A stretch of 64,000 nucleotides of DNA from Tubiluchus corallicola (Eukaryota > Priapulida > Priapulimorpha > Priapulimorphida > Tubiluchidae): contig JAQGDQ010000080.1 in NCBI GenBank assembly GCA_030141605.1, forward strand, positions 310,001 through 374,000, read 5' to 3'. Made by a program: the position numbers and the translations under genes. The notes beneath the pieces are model-generated. The model ran no database searches, was not told the DNA's origin, and saw nothing but the letters and a program-made list of their open reading frames with translations. The number at the start of each line of letters is the position of its first letter. Position 1 is the first letter of the stretch. Shown here piece after piece: positions 11,985-25,059 of this stretch.

Positions 11985-12951
11985 TGTGTAAATAATTCAC
12001 GTCTTGAGGAATTACAGGTTAACATTGTCGTCTAGATTATAGATGTTCTAGACCTCCACCGAAGGTTTGCCGTACTGTTAATACTTCGCTCTTTACTTTC
12101 TTCACTGTTTTTCTTTCATTTTTATCATTTATTTTATTGCTGTTTGAAAGATCATATTATGTAGAACATTAAAACTTTGAGAGAAACTTCGAACAGAAAA
12201 CGCACTTTGTAACTGCGGTTTAAAATTAGTTCCTGAAAAACGTTGTGAGCCTGTGACCTTTTGTTTTTGAGTTTCGACTCGAGTCATAACGCCTAGGGTG
12301 ACCGGTAAGTGAGTCATACTAGCTAAAGACGCTTGCTTAGACCGATGTCAAGATGCATAAGTGACTCATAGTTAAATTCTTAACATTGTTTATACCATAG
12401 ACTGGCTTATACAGTGCCATTTTTACCCTGCCAACCATTTGAGGTAAAAATGAGTGGGAAAAATAGACAGCCCGAAGATCGTCTCGCCCCTGGCAGGGGG
12501 TCAAGGGGGCAAATTATGCCCTAGAAAATTTTGCTTGTTTGGGTATCAAAATTAAATTATCAAAAAATTAAGGTGCGAATAACACAATATAATGTTGAGA
12601 GTTGACTGGTCTTTTAGTAGTTGATTGATGTCTGACATTGAACTTAAAATTTGTTTTATAAATTATTTCCTTAATTTAATCCATATTTGAGTCTTGGATT
12701 GAGTAATGAATGCTTCTAAAATGGTCTGTACTGCACTTTATCGTAGTTTCTCCCAAACACATTTATTTGACCCTAGGCCCAGTGTCATACAATTTAGGGA
12801 TGCATGAATATACAAATATTTGCTGTATATGTTTACTGAACTTCAGTTGATTAGCTGTCTTCAGACTTTAAACGGTTATTACATGTCTAAGAGATATTAT
12901 ATATCTCGATCTTGAGTAAAGACGGTTGCTTTTCAAAATCTGAGTCACAAA
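11985..12951. other. Intergenic region, nothing supported
   Basis: No known domain on either strand. A minus-strand frame (12317-12129) and a Lys-rich minus-strand frame near 12060-12160 could be 5' exons of the small gene downstream, but I could not join them in phase. Confidence 0.35.
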
Positions 12952-14879
12952 TGTGACCGTGCATAGCAAAGCTGTCCATAGTGCACTAGGTATCAATTTT
13001 TAGTTATATGCATATTCTTATTCTCCTGTTCATGCTGATTATTTTGGTACCAGTTTCAGCTCTCTAGGTAGTTTCTGAGTGAAGATATTGGCATTTATAG
13101 TTGAGCGGATAGCAAAAAAATCAAAATTAAAATTGGGATAAAATGGCTTTCAAAGTTTGTGTTACAATTTTCAGTAAATTTACATAGCAACTGAGTAAGG
13201 TGTTGGTTGCTATGGGGTTTGGGAGAGTACTATTAAGTATAATTTCCTTTCTGGCAGTTTGTATGCAAGTATATCCATTGTACCTCTATTTGATGAATTT
13301 TGAATACCTTTGTTATTTACCTGTGCTACCTGTGTTAATTTAATTAAAGGTAAGTTATAGTAATTAATTTTATCACACGAGAGTTTAAAATTTTTTGTGT
13401 TACCAATGATATGTTTGTTTTCTTGTCTTTTTAAAAATTTTGTATAACTTATGAACAAATATACCAGCAGAGTATCTTTGGAGTGTTTGTGTTTGCCAGG
13501 TAAAGAAAATTAATTACAGGTGAGACAACTAAAAGCGTTGGTCTATACTGCTAATAAAACTGAAAATAACTATGCCCATTTTATAAATAATCTGCTATTT
13601 AAGTACATTGTTGTAAACATGCTCCAGGTTATCATTTCCAGGTATACTAACAAATCAAGATAATTACAGGTGATACAAATCCAACATTTTCAACTTTAAT
13701 GTCACAATTACATAGTTATTTTTGATTTTTGTATACAGTTTAGATAGTTGTAAACTGATGAGAAATTAAATAGACTTAAACACTTTTGATATTATAAAAT
13801 TTGTTTTAAACAGGTAAATTATTAACAGGTATCAGTTTTACCTGCTGAGATACTTGTTATGACTATGTTATGCTTAGCTTTATAATTATAAGTGACAAGT
13901 AAAATGTTAGCATTCCCTTGATGGTACTTGTACTGTATAAAGGCAGTTTTCAGAATTCAGTGTCATTTCAGATACCCACCACAAATGATTGCAGGTATAA
14001 CATCACGTAGGCAGAAAATTTATTACCACTTTCTCACGCATATACAGACATCAGGTTTTTGTGTATGTAGCTATAGTACCTATACTGTAACTGCACATGT
14101 TTGTCATGTAGTCCCGCCCACAATTACTGTATGTTAGTGTCATTTCAGCTAAATCAGTCACCAAAATTACAGATGTGATAATTATTATTACAAGTTGGGA
14201 AAGACACTGTCTTTGATATCTGACAAAATTAAATAGTTAACTCATAGAAAAAATTATCACAAAAAATATACATAACAAAATGATAAAAACTGAAGACAAG
14301 GTTTTGTACAACAATTTTTATTTTTGCTACAACACTTTTTATTTATCATTATTACTAAGATTTACTGACGACTACGTCGCGCGACGTTAATGACTCTGAT
14401 TGGCTAAAAGTGACATAACCCGCGATCTCACAATTCTTATCGGGTAAAAATGACAGAGATGCTTGCAACAGCAAAATTTAAGGCATTTGTTTACGCATTT
14501 TCTACAGCATTTCTGCAAAAAACAGTAGTTTACAAACTAGTCCGATAGAGGACTCGGGTTGCCTGCAGCATGCCGATCATAATAAAAAAACCACGTTTGA
14601 CATCATGATCGGCATGCAGAGTTATAACAGGTTTAGTAAGGTAATTTTTTCCTGCAGTACAAGCATCCAAAATGGTAAGGGTTTAATTTTTTATCAATTT
14701 TTCTAATAAAAACTAATATTTTAGGCAAAATAACAGAACAGCATGATAGCAAAATAGTCTTAGATTAGAAAAAAAACAAAATCTGAAAATTGATAAAAAT
14801 TGACTGTTCTGACTTTTTTGACCTCTAGCTCCATAATTAAAGTAGTGCACTATGGACGGTTTTGCTATGCATGGTCACA
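12952..14879. mobile_element. 1.93 kb element with 37-bp terminal inverted repeats
   Basis: Inverted copies of a 37-base sequence lie at 12952-12988 and 14843-14879 (outer part TGTGACC[G/A]TGCATAGC, inner end CATAGTGCACTA), matching at 34 of 37 positions. The interior has no long coding frame but carries repeats of AATTACAGGTGA-like motifs (13512, 13662, with weaker ones near 13826 and 13990) and a 13-bp hairpin stem at 14568-14617. This is the structure of a non-autonomous DNA transposon. I see no convincing target duplication, so the superfamily is undetermined. It ends about 480 bases before the cyclin Y start codon. Confidence 0.75.
14568..14617. repeat. 13-bp perfect hairpin inside the inverted-repeat element
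   Basis: GCATGCCGATCAT at 14568-14580 is repeated as its exact reverse complement at 14605-14617, with a 24-base loop. It may be a transposase-binding or structural element of the surrounding transposon. Confidence 0.6.
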
Positions 14880-15257
14880 GATGTTTTTCTGCAAGACTTA
14901 ATTATAGGCTTCTGCACAGTCTTAGTTATATACTCGGTCTCTATGCTTTTGGCCTAACCATCCAAAACATGATGTTACACATAGATTTAAATTAAGCATA
15001 TAAGTAATTGCATTATTAACTTACAATGCTTTGTTATTTTAAAACACAGTATTTGCAAATATTATGACACAAGAAAAGCTCTGCTTTTGTTTAATGTGCG
15101 ATAATATATATAATGAAGTAATGAATTGATGGTTTTGTGAGCTTGTGAATCTGTATATCTAACTCAAGACATGCAGTATGTGCATTTTTATCTGTCATTC
15201 TTAACAGCAATAATTTTTATTCTAAACAATTTCATTTTTATTTTTATTTTAATTTAG

Positions 15258-15362
15258 ATGCTGAGTGGGTTTCTGCAACCATGAATGTTGCTTCATGAGA
15301 AGTTGTTTTATCTGACCAAGACTTCTTGCTGCTGAGTCGTTTTTTGTCATCAGCTCACCAAA
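15258..15362 (+). other. CCNY: Probable 5' UTR exon portion of cyclin Y
   Basis: A pyrimidine/T-rich tract ending in TTTAG at 15257 directly precedes about 105 non-coding bases before the cyclin Y ATG. This suggests the start codon lies in a second exon, with the transcription start further upstream. The upstream donor was not identified. Confidence 0.4.
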
Positions 15363-18300
15363 ATGGGAAGTAAACTTTCTTGCTGCGTAGCATCAACTAA
15401 CAGTCCGAGATCAAATCAGAGGCGAAAGGAAGAAAGCTATCAAGTAGGTGACACAATTGATAAAGCAATCAGAGAGGATATTCAACCTAGCTTACAACAT
15501 ATCAGTGACAGAGAACCAGAAGGTAATATTGTTCTATGACTTTGAGTTTTGTCATTAGAGTTTGACTATCAGATCACTAGTATAATAGTTTTATGACAGT
15601 AATAGATAATTTAATGAATACTAAATTTATTCACTAGCGCAAGCTGCATGCATGTGAGACTATGTATCCATATGCTGATTTTTTTCACTATTATTTTAGG
15701 CATCCAGTTTTCTTAGGGATCTACTATGTTAACTTTCAAATGCAGAGGAATATAGTCACAAAAATTGCAAGGTAGAGACACCTGGGGTAGAGGCGGTAAA
15801 AGTGGTATGGTGATTAGTTTCCTTTGTCATAGGGTTAAGGACAATGGAAATCGTTTGCCATTCCAACTATTCCTAAAGCTTTGATCAAAACTCTTTTTTA
15901 TTAAGTATTTAGGTATGGGGCAAATGTATGGCCCTAAAACGGACCTAGACAAGAGCTAAAATGTGAAAATTAGGGCAGACAGCATGTAGAGGTCAAGGGT
16001 CACAAAACATTCGGGTCATGGACAGTGTGGTAAACAGTGACCTCGATCAGACGGTCATGGACACATAGGAAATAGATCACTTCATAACACTCAAACACTC
16101 CAAAATTGTAGTACATAGAATCGCAAAACTTGCAAAGGCAATATCTGGCATAGGGAGCTTTCAAAATGCTATGGCGACCTGGGATTTTGATCTAAGGGTC
16201 AAGGACACTATTATTGTCCAACTCATCCTAGGACTTTGAGTTAAGCGATATTTTTAGTGAGCATTAGAGGTACTATGATGTAGGTGTGCGCTGCTTTTAA
16301 AAAGTTGTGATTCTTTTAAAAACCAAAATTAGGGCATGTCTCTCAGTCAAACATGAGTAATCCACATTGGACCAGACACAGCAAAGGTATAATTAATCAC
16401 AAGCACTGTGCACACTGGTTAATCACACTTGATCACAATAATCTACAGGTGTAGACATGACTTAACCATTTTGTCCAGTCTGTAAAAGTGTTGTGTTTTG
16501 TATGCCACAGTGGGGGAGAAAAGTATTTGTGGAATTTTTATTAATAATATTCTGTATTTATATAGAGAATTTTTATAGAGCATTTTGTTTGGTAAGACAT
16601 TATTTCTTAAATAAAAAAAATTATTCCGTACATCTATTTCAAAATTTGCTCCTGGGTAGGCCTAAATCTTACTGTTAACTTAATTTACTTATTATAGATA
16701 GTGATCGGGACCCGTCAACCCATCCAACTGCTGGGCCATTGTTCTTGGATAGGTCTAGTTCTAGCGGAAATAAGCGTAAGCAAATATTTGATTTGTTATG
16801 CTTTTCTTTGTAATTTTTTGGTAAGTTAAATGAGTAAGCTTGTTAATATATTTTATGTGTAGAAATTAATATTAAATGTAAACTGGATGATGATAACCTT
16901 CAGCAAGGCTTCATTGAGCAGGTTTTCTGCTAGTGTGTAACAAAGGCAGATGCATGATGTTACACTTCCTTATAAAACTGTTATATAAAACTTCCTTATA
17001 TACACCTCTGCTGGTCTGCTGGTGAAGTAGGCTCTGCCTTTGAGCACTGCCATAGCACAGGTGCCAGGTACTAACTTTTAATTTGACAGAGTAGGATAGG
17101 AAATTCAGCTCACAATCTACAAAATTTCTACTTTGGTTCTTTCTCCAGCATTAGTGACACATTACATCCTGATAATTTGACAACATCAAACAAAATTAAG
17201 TTCGCTTGTTGAAAGTTTTGCTTCTGATAAGTACATGAACATTACATTTTATTGTTAGAAATTACTTTGTATCTGGTGTGATTTCAGATTCCCGAGATCG
17301 GAGTAGATCAAGCCACAGTAGTGTATGTATTTTTGTGTTATAAAATCTATTATTTAGTTTGGGATCGATCTTTTTGAACCTTTTCTTTGGGCTGTTACTT
17401 CAGTGATATGACTGGTTTTGTAGGTTTCACTATAGTAAAAGGTATAGTCAATTATCATATGTATTATTTGTAAATATTCATAGAATTGCAACACTGTTTT
17501 TTGAAATGTGCCGCCAGTCAGTTTTTCAAGGATGTGAAAGTATGTATACAGCATAATTCATCAAAAATTAAGTGTTCTTATGGTGTATCTTAAGGCCCAA
17601 CATAAAAAATGTTTAGATTAGGGTAATACTAAAAACAGAATGAACTGGTAGGTAAGCTTTTTGTTTTTTATTTTTTTAAATAATAGTGAACCTTGTATTT
17701 TATTAAACTCACTGTATAACTTGTTTGATTAAAACGTCAAATGGAAATGTTGATTTTTAAAAGTGAGTCTCTAAAAATTTTTGTATCAGAATTCATTACT
17801 TATTCAGTGTGACATGATGCAAGAATTCCTCATGTTTCTGAAAGCCTTGCATAAAAAATAACTACTGCTTCTGACTAGCAGAGCTGTGCATAACTACAAA
17901 ATGTAAGGATGGTCTAGTTAAGTTACGCATTAGCCCAATACTGAATTTGAATTTTGAATGTAAAATTTGCTGAATACTGTATTTTTGTGTGTGGCACAGC
18001 AGCATAATACAGCAACTTTCATGTTCCCAAGCATGCAGTATGTGCAAAGAGTATTCCTGCTGTTAGAAAATTGTAGCCAACAGTGGGTATTGTTGCTGGC
18101 TGTGCTATAAAGACATTTTAGCAGTTACTTGGTCAATGCTGTAAATGTTTTTCTTTATGACAAGTGCTGTAATTTCGAGAGATTTATTTATTTGTATCAT
18201 TACTTAATACATTTCACATCAAACTAGATATTTTTTTCACTGGTGGTTTAGCTTACTTCCGATACAAATATGCAAGTAATATATAAAGACAGAACTTGGA

Positions 18301-21300
18301 ATTCTGTCAGCGATATTAAAACATGCACTATACTTGCCAAGCATGTATTAGGATGATTTTTGTATACACTTTGGTAAGCTGTAGGCTTGAACTTGACACA
18401 CATTCAGAATTAATTGGTAATGTCTAGTGGTTGTGGCAGACATGGTAACTAGTTAATTATTAAAGGCGTGATACTGAACTCGGTTTTCAGATGTGTATGC
18501 AACTTCTCTCAACGAAAGAAACAGTTGGCACATCATCAAAGTTAAAATTTGATGCCCTGCCTTCACAATATGTGATGATACTATAATAATTAGAGTAACA
18601 ACATGTGTTAGTGGAGACTCTTCTCTTATAGTTTTACCTGAACATGAAATCAAAACACTCTGTAGCATTAGATCCAAAATAGCAGTTTTCGAGAATTTTG
18701 TAAATCTGTTGTGTTTGCACACACCGTAACATTATTATTTGCTGATTTGTCTGAGAGCTTTTCTACTGTAATGAAAGACATTAATTATAGGTGTCACTTC
18801 ATTTTGTCTTTGTTTTGCTACAGGGTGCAGAGAAAAGTACGCCTTTAAAGAAGTGCAGTTCTTGTTCTACGATATTCTTAGATGATAGCACAGTGAGCCA
18901 GCCTAACTTGAAAAATACTATCAAATGTGTAGCACTAGCAGTTTATTATCACATTAAGAATAGGAGTCGAGCAGACGGACCAAATCATTTGTTGGAGATA
19001 TTTGATGAAAAATTACATCCATTATCGGTAAAGAGATTTATAGTCATGTTATATAAATTTGTACTGTAAAAAGTAATTTCTTATTTAGCCGAAGGGATTT
19101 AAAAAGTAACATTTATCTAATCATTTTGGAAACATGACTTTGTGTATCAATTTCTTTATCAGCTGTTGTGATGTTTTTGCTTTGGTAGCAGTTATTATTA
19201 GGATTTTTTAATCATTTTTATTTAGTTATTTCTGATTTGCCATTTCATTTCATTGTTTCATATTATTAGTCAAAATTGGTATTATTGGTTGTACAGTTTT
19301 TTCTTTAATTGTATGTTACAGTTATTAATTCTTTAAATTAGAAATCTGAATAATGATTGTGATGTATTTGTGAACTAGAAAGATCTAGTTCCAGCAGATT
19401 ATGCTACAAGAGATCCCGAGCACAGGCACATATATAAGTTTGTCCGGACACTGTTTACTGCTGCCCAGCTTACATCTGAATGTGCTATCATAACACTTGT
19501 AAGTAATAAAACATAGGCAGTAATTATGTGCACTATTATAATATTAGTACAGTAATACATGATATCAGACAGCTATTTCAGTGTTAATAAGATATAAAAT
19601 ATAAGATATGCTACTGGACTATTAATAGTAATTATTTGCATGCATTATTATTATAGTTAGCTGTAGAATCGGGTTGTGTTAGTTATCTAAATGCGATGCT
19701 GTTTAGAATTGGGTAGTGAAAAATCAGTTACGCCAAACAGTTATGTTCATTTAGTACACTTTAGCTTTGTGAGGCAGCTAAAAATACTTAATAAAGAGAG
19801 AAAAAATTTTGAGTCTATCCAGAAAGCTTAGTTAATAGTTAGGTACTAGCTACGGTAAATGAGTATAGTTTACTGAGTTTCTGCAATTGTAAGGTCAAAT
19901 TTGCAAATAAATTAATGCGTCATGAGGATATACACAAAGTAATCATTTATCCTGTTCATTTTGAAAGGCCAATATACCATTACATTTAACTTGTTTTGAA
20001 TAGCAAAAATAGCAGGTTTATAGAACTGTGACAAACAAGTTTTAGTATAGGATTGATTCTTTGGTGCGTGTTATTATTTTTTCAAAGTTTTCAATGTTAA
20101 CTAAATATTTTGTTATTCTAATATTCTTATTTTTTCTGTAGGTGTATATTGAAAGGCTACTCACTTATGCCGAGATTGAAATTTCTCCTAGTACATGGAA
20201 ACGAATAGTGTTAGGAGCCATACTCTTGTCCTCAAAAGTCTGGGATGATCAGGCAGTCTGGAATGTTGACTATTGTCAAATATTAAAAGAAGTCTCTGTT
20301 GAAGACATGTAAGCTTCTAAAATTTTCACTGTAAACTTCCATGAAGTGCAGTTCTTTAGTTGTTAATTATTAATTATTTGCAATGACTAGTCATGATTAA
20401 AAGCCTTGAAAATGGAAATTATCATGAAGTTGGCTGTTTCTGTTGACTTACATACATGTTAAAATTGCAGTACACCAAAATTTCAATTAAGTGGTTAACT
20501 TGTAAGACACAAAACACAAGAAAAAAGTGTTAAGTGTGTCCAATAGTCCAATATAAAAGAAGTAATTTTGTTTCTATTTCAAAGATGTTAATGCTGAGTA
20601 GAATTATCGAAGACCTCTATGTTGGTGCTTATAATGGATGTTTATAAAAAAACATCACTGTCGAAATTTTAGGTGCATGTTGATATCTTTAAGTTTATAT
20701 TCATATGTATATTCACATGTGTTTAAAATGGATGCATACTGTACTATTTAAAAGATTTTCCATACTCATGTTGCTTTTGTTTCAGGAATGAATTGGAGAG
20801 GCAATTTTTGGAATACTTGCAGTTCAACATTAATGTGCCATCGAGTGTATATGCTAAATATTATTTTACTTTGCGGGTGTTAGCTGACAAAAATGACTTT
20901 GTATTTCCAAGTGAATTACTTACAAGAGACAGAGCTATTAAGTTGGAGGTGAAATTTTCGTGCCATTTACTGATTGTTATTTTATAATGTTGCTTAGTCA
21001 TTAGTGCTTTTAGACTTCCAGAAAATATGCAAGATATTTCGAATGTGCCGTGCCTAAGATGCTTCAAATACTATCATTCTCTGGTTTTGCATTATAAAAT
21101 GCAAAACTGAGTTTACTGATGTTGTATGTCTCATTGCACACTCGCCTTATAGGCATGTGCATGTTAAATGCATTATACAAATTTTTTGTACTGCTGATTT
21201 TCTCACTGCGTTAATTGTATGCTTGGAATGCTTTTTGTCAATACGAATAAATAAATGCGTTTCTTTTCAGGCAATGTCTCGAATTACAGAGTCGCATTTA

Positions 21301-21384
21301 ACTGAAATGTCAAAAGGAAGTATACGAAAGACCAGCAGCATGAATAATATTGCTTCAAGGAGAAGTGCAGCTGTATTATCCTAG
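15363..21384 (+). CDS. CCNY: Cyclin Y (membrane-anchored CDK14/CDK16 activator), eight exons
   Basis: Cyclin Y binds CDK14 and CDK16 at the plasma membrane and supports LRP6 phosphorylation in Wnt signalling. Exons: 15363-15522, 16698-16775, 17288-17322, 18824-19027, 19379-19498, 20142-20308, 20786-20948, 21271-21384; all GT-AG, phases agree, 346 residues (human 341). It starts MGSKLSCC, giving an N-myristoylation glycine and a Cys pair for palmitoylation, as in the family. Then follow [28 protein letters not shown] (a serine region that binds 14-3-3 in homologs), and the cyclin fold with [35 protein letters not shown]-like [27 protein letters not shown] and [16 protein letters not shown]. 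Exon 3 is only 35 bases. The N-terminal linker (exons 2-3) diverges from human. Identity is certain. Confidence 0.96.
15746..16290. repeat. Two diverged tandem copies of a ~365-bp unit in cyclin Y intron 1
   Basis: Sequence near 15750-15900 (TTGCAAGG, GGTTAAGGACA, CCAACT, CCTAAAGCTTTGA) recurs in the same order about 365 bases later at 16115-16260 (TTGCAAAGG, GGGTCAAGGACA, CCAACTCATCCTAGGACTTTGA). The copies are substantially diverged. The type is unknown. Confidence 0.5.
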
Positions 21385-23290
21385 CATTTGATTTTTAAAA
21401 TAACCATTGTACATTATATTAATTATGAAGTGATATTGCTTTAGACTACTAAACAGTAACTTTTCATCATCATAGCTTGCACTTAAAAGTCACATTATTT
21501 TTATGTTGACATATTATGAATGTCATATTTATGTAATATAGTATATCAAATGTAAAAGTGCCTTACAGGTTATTTTAACAATTGTGTCAAAGTAATTATA
21601 ATATTTTGGTTTAGTTTAGGATTTTGCACTCGTATATTTTGGTTTTATTGCAGATCTATTTTTCTTGTTCCCTGTCTCAGTTTTACATACACTTGTTGAT
21701 GAAACAGTTCAATAAAAATTTCTCTTCCAGTAGTTATTATAACAATGCTAAAATAATTAACATTTTGTATAGCAGTGTTCATTTTATTATTATTTTGTAC
21801 ATAGTTGGCGATTTAATGAATGTATATCAGTTAATAACATCACAAAAAGTCACAGACAGAACTTGTATTGTATGGATACTAATAATCAGTGAACAAGTGT
21901 ATGCACAATGATCATGGTTGTCGCAAAGTACCTGTGTTTTTTCATGTTATAAAGTTGTTAATATAAATGAAGACTTGACAGATGACAGGCTTGTAAAAGC
22001 TTGAGCATTTCTTGGACTGCTATCAAATTAGTTTCTTTCTCTCCTAGAATAGCTGAATGCTGGTCATTGTTTTTAGAGCGTGTGTGTGTGTATATATATA
22101 TATGTATGTATATATACATGCATACATATGTACACATGTATACGGATTGTCTGGCAAAGGTAGTGCTTTTGATCTGGCAACACTTTTGTCCATACCTTGT
22201 GTAACTGTAGTAAAAAATAAAAGCAACTAAGCTGTTGTCACTTATGAAGAAACTTACGAATTACATATGTAATTTTCAGACAAAGAAGGAGTAAAAGCCC
22301 AAACAATATACGAGGCCAAAGTCCAGTGAAGATTGATAAGAGTCCACATGATTTGCATTTTATAGTGAAATGCATATGCCACATAATTTTTCACCAGACA
22401 GACAATTTATATGTATGTGTATATGTCGTCAGCTGACTTTGTTGCATTTTTTTGTAACAACAATGAACCTTACAGATATAGGGTCCTGGGACATCTAACA
22501 TATATCTCTAATTTGGCTTTTTGAGAAAATAATGACACCAATAAATTCTGTAAAGCAGTGCATGTAAACACAATTCTAGTTTATGCAATATACGTTGTAA
22601 TTTGTAAAACTGCTTTAAGGTTGGCTTACTCTGTAATTGTATTTTTAGATTTTTCATGGTTTTATGTTGGATAGGGGGCTTTGTTTCTCAGCTTTCTTGA
22701 GCAAGTTGTGTTACAGTAATTGGTGTGCTAAATTAGTAACTTATAGTTAAGTAATACATAGTTTAGCTAAATCTGTTCCTGTTACCAGTATATTGATAGT
22801 TGTCTTTTGTTGCAGTTCCAGTGTATCAGTGTATAAGATGTGGTTAAAATGGCAAATGGCTATTATCAGGAGTTCACCCAGAAATTGTACATTGAACTGA
22901 TACATTGTTGGCAAAAGGTCTTTGTCCAAATGACACACCAGTTCTATCAATGTGAACAATAATATATTTTGTTTCTCACTAAAAGCACTTTTTTGCAAAG
23001 CTGAGAAATTTGATGAAGAATATAAACATTCTATTTTTTTCACATCAGTTGTTACATTTCTGTCAATTGCTTAAGAATAATATAACTTTTATTTGTTGTT
23101 GTAACTATTAGAAACTTTCAGAGAACAACTAAATTACATTATTTATTTCTTGTATTTTAGTGTTAAATCTGAATTATTCCATCCAATGATGGAACTGTCT
23201 GCTGCTGTCATCTGACAATTATTAGCATAGACAGTGTTACACTGGCTCTAGTCATTTGCTTCTCAATAAACTGTTGATGTTGTTTAAACA
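21385..23290 (+). other. CCNY: Cyclin Y 3' UTR region with two candidate poly-A sites
   Basis: AATAAA hexamers occur at 21711-21716 (short 3' UTR of about 330 bases) and at 23265-23270, the latter followed by GT-rich TGTTGATGTTGTT typical of a cleavage site, giving a 3' UTR of about 1.9 kb. Both may be used. No coding frame here has recognisable content. A TG/TA microsatellite lies at about 22079-22142. Confidence 0.5.
22079..22142. repeat. (TG)n/(TA)n microsatellite
   Basis: Alternating purine-pyrimidine run of TGTGTG, TATATA and ATGTATG units. The open frames on both strands here are translations of this repeat. Confidence 0.85.
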
Positions 23291-24199
23291 AAATGTGCAA
23301 GTCTAGTTTTTTTTGCTTTATTTAAGTGTTTATATTTGAGGCTTGTGCACAGCAGCTCAAAATTGTTAATCTGTAGGATTATGACATCTGCGCACACTAC
23401 CTAAATTATTGCTGATTTAAGAAATCTTAAAGTGTAAATTATTCGTATAAGTGGAATTAGTTTGGAATGCGAAGAACTGGGTTACTCGCACGCACCACGT
23501 GTGAACATGCATTTTCTCCTTCCACGTAAAATGTACAAGATACCCTTCTGTCGGTTCTGCTAAGTCATCCAATTATGTTTTCGGGTGATGCCCTTTTGTT
23601 TGCTCCTTTAAGTCATTCAATAACGAAGTAGCCAAAACGAAATCGAGCACAACGACAACATGATGGTGAAACAGACCTCTTTATAGGTTACTTCACAAGC
23701 GTTACCTGATCTTTTTGCAAACGTGTGACGGTTATTATAGTAAAAGGCGTCTTACTAATGGTGTCTAGTAAGTCTGTAGGTGCTACTAGGAAAAATATTG
23801 CGATCATAGAATATATAGTCACTTTGTTGGTTGCTGTCTCTAATTTGATGAGCCGCTGAAGGCCTTATTTACATAGAAACTGTAGAATATAATATGCATA
23901 ATACAATTAACCTTCCTCTTCGAGACCGACAACCAAAATTAGTATAGCAAATGAAAGCACCCAGAGCAAGAATTAAACCAGTTCACCCTCCCGCTCACTG
24001 ACTCGATTCAGTGCCATTTTTGAACTTGGACGCTATATGTCTTAATCACCAGACATTACTTTTATATACTTACTTTTATATAATTCGGAATACTTATAAT
24101 GTAAGCATTTAACAGCAAGCTTTATCCAAACTAGACAGCGTGATCAGACCAGAACTGATCCATTAATCCTACCCCTACAAGATAAACAGCAAGAATCAG

Positions 24200-24268
24200 C
24201 AATTGGTTTGAACCTACTCAGGGTGTGAATCGAAGTGGCTCAACCATCCATTAACTGGTCAGCAGCAC
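24200..24268 (-). mobile_element. Degenerate tRNA-derived SINE head (Pol III boxes)
   Basis: On the minus strand an A-box-like TGACCAGTTAATGG (24261-24248) is followed 33 bases later by a B-box-like GGTTCAAACC (24214-24205), the spacing found in tRNA genes and SINE heads. The flanks do not fold into a clean tRNA acceptor stem, so I call it a SINE relic rather than a functional tRNA. Confidence 0.35.
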
Positions 24269-25059
24269 CGTTCTTAACTTCCTTTGCGAAACATATGACG
24301 CCTTAACTACCCAACCTCATATCAATATAAATGTGTAAAAATTATTGTGATATTTAGTTTTATTCGCAACGAATATATGTTTATGACAGATTTAAATAAT
24401 TGCTTAAATGGCAGATTATTTTTTCATTTTCATCATTTTGTGTCAAATTGTGTAGATTAGGTTAATTACTAGATTGGTTTAGTAAAATGTGTTCATTTGC
24501 TTACATAGTTCAAAAATATTGGCGTGATTTTAGTTGGTTTTTCAAAATCTGACACAATTAGTGTTTTGGACAAGGATGGCTTAAGTTGGTGATCAATACA
24601 CACTGAGCATAACGTATTTATTGTTTTCTTGGAAGGTCTCAGAATATCTTGGAAACCATAGAAGATAATTGAATGTTGCACTTTGTAAAAGGTAGAATAC
24701 CAATTATACGTATGCGTGAGCTTATACTGCCTCAAGGTTGGTAAGCAGCTTAGCTTCTGACACTAAAAAGAAATTTGTTAAAAACTCTGCTTAAAAAGCA
24801 GACAGGGTATTTTGCTTATTCTAGTAACCTTTCCATCTAGCCTGCGGTGTGATCGTGTCGCCATGTGATGAATCACTGGTGTTGAAAGCATGTGAAAGTA
24901 GATGTCCCATATTTGCGTACAATGTGCCTATTAATTTCTGTGTCTCAGTTAATGTTTTTGTATATATTGTCTAAATAAACAATATGTGCTGAGAAGTGGT
25001 GTGACAAGACATTGGCATAGCAGTGTCTAACTTTTTGCTGGATTGCTGCCGTGTTTAGA

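Noticed and set aside
22001-22226. Open frames on both strands with Tyr/Ile/Thr/His repeats
   Set aside because: Translations of the TG/TA microsatellite in the cyclin Y 3' UTR.
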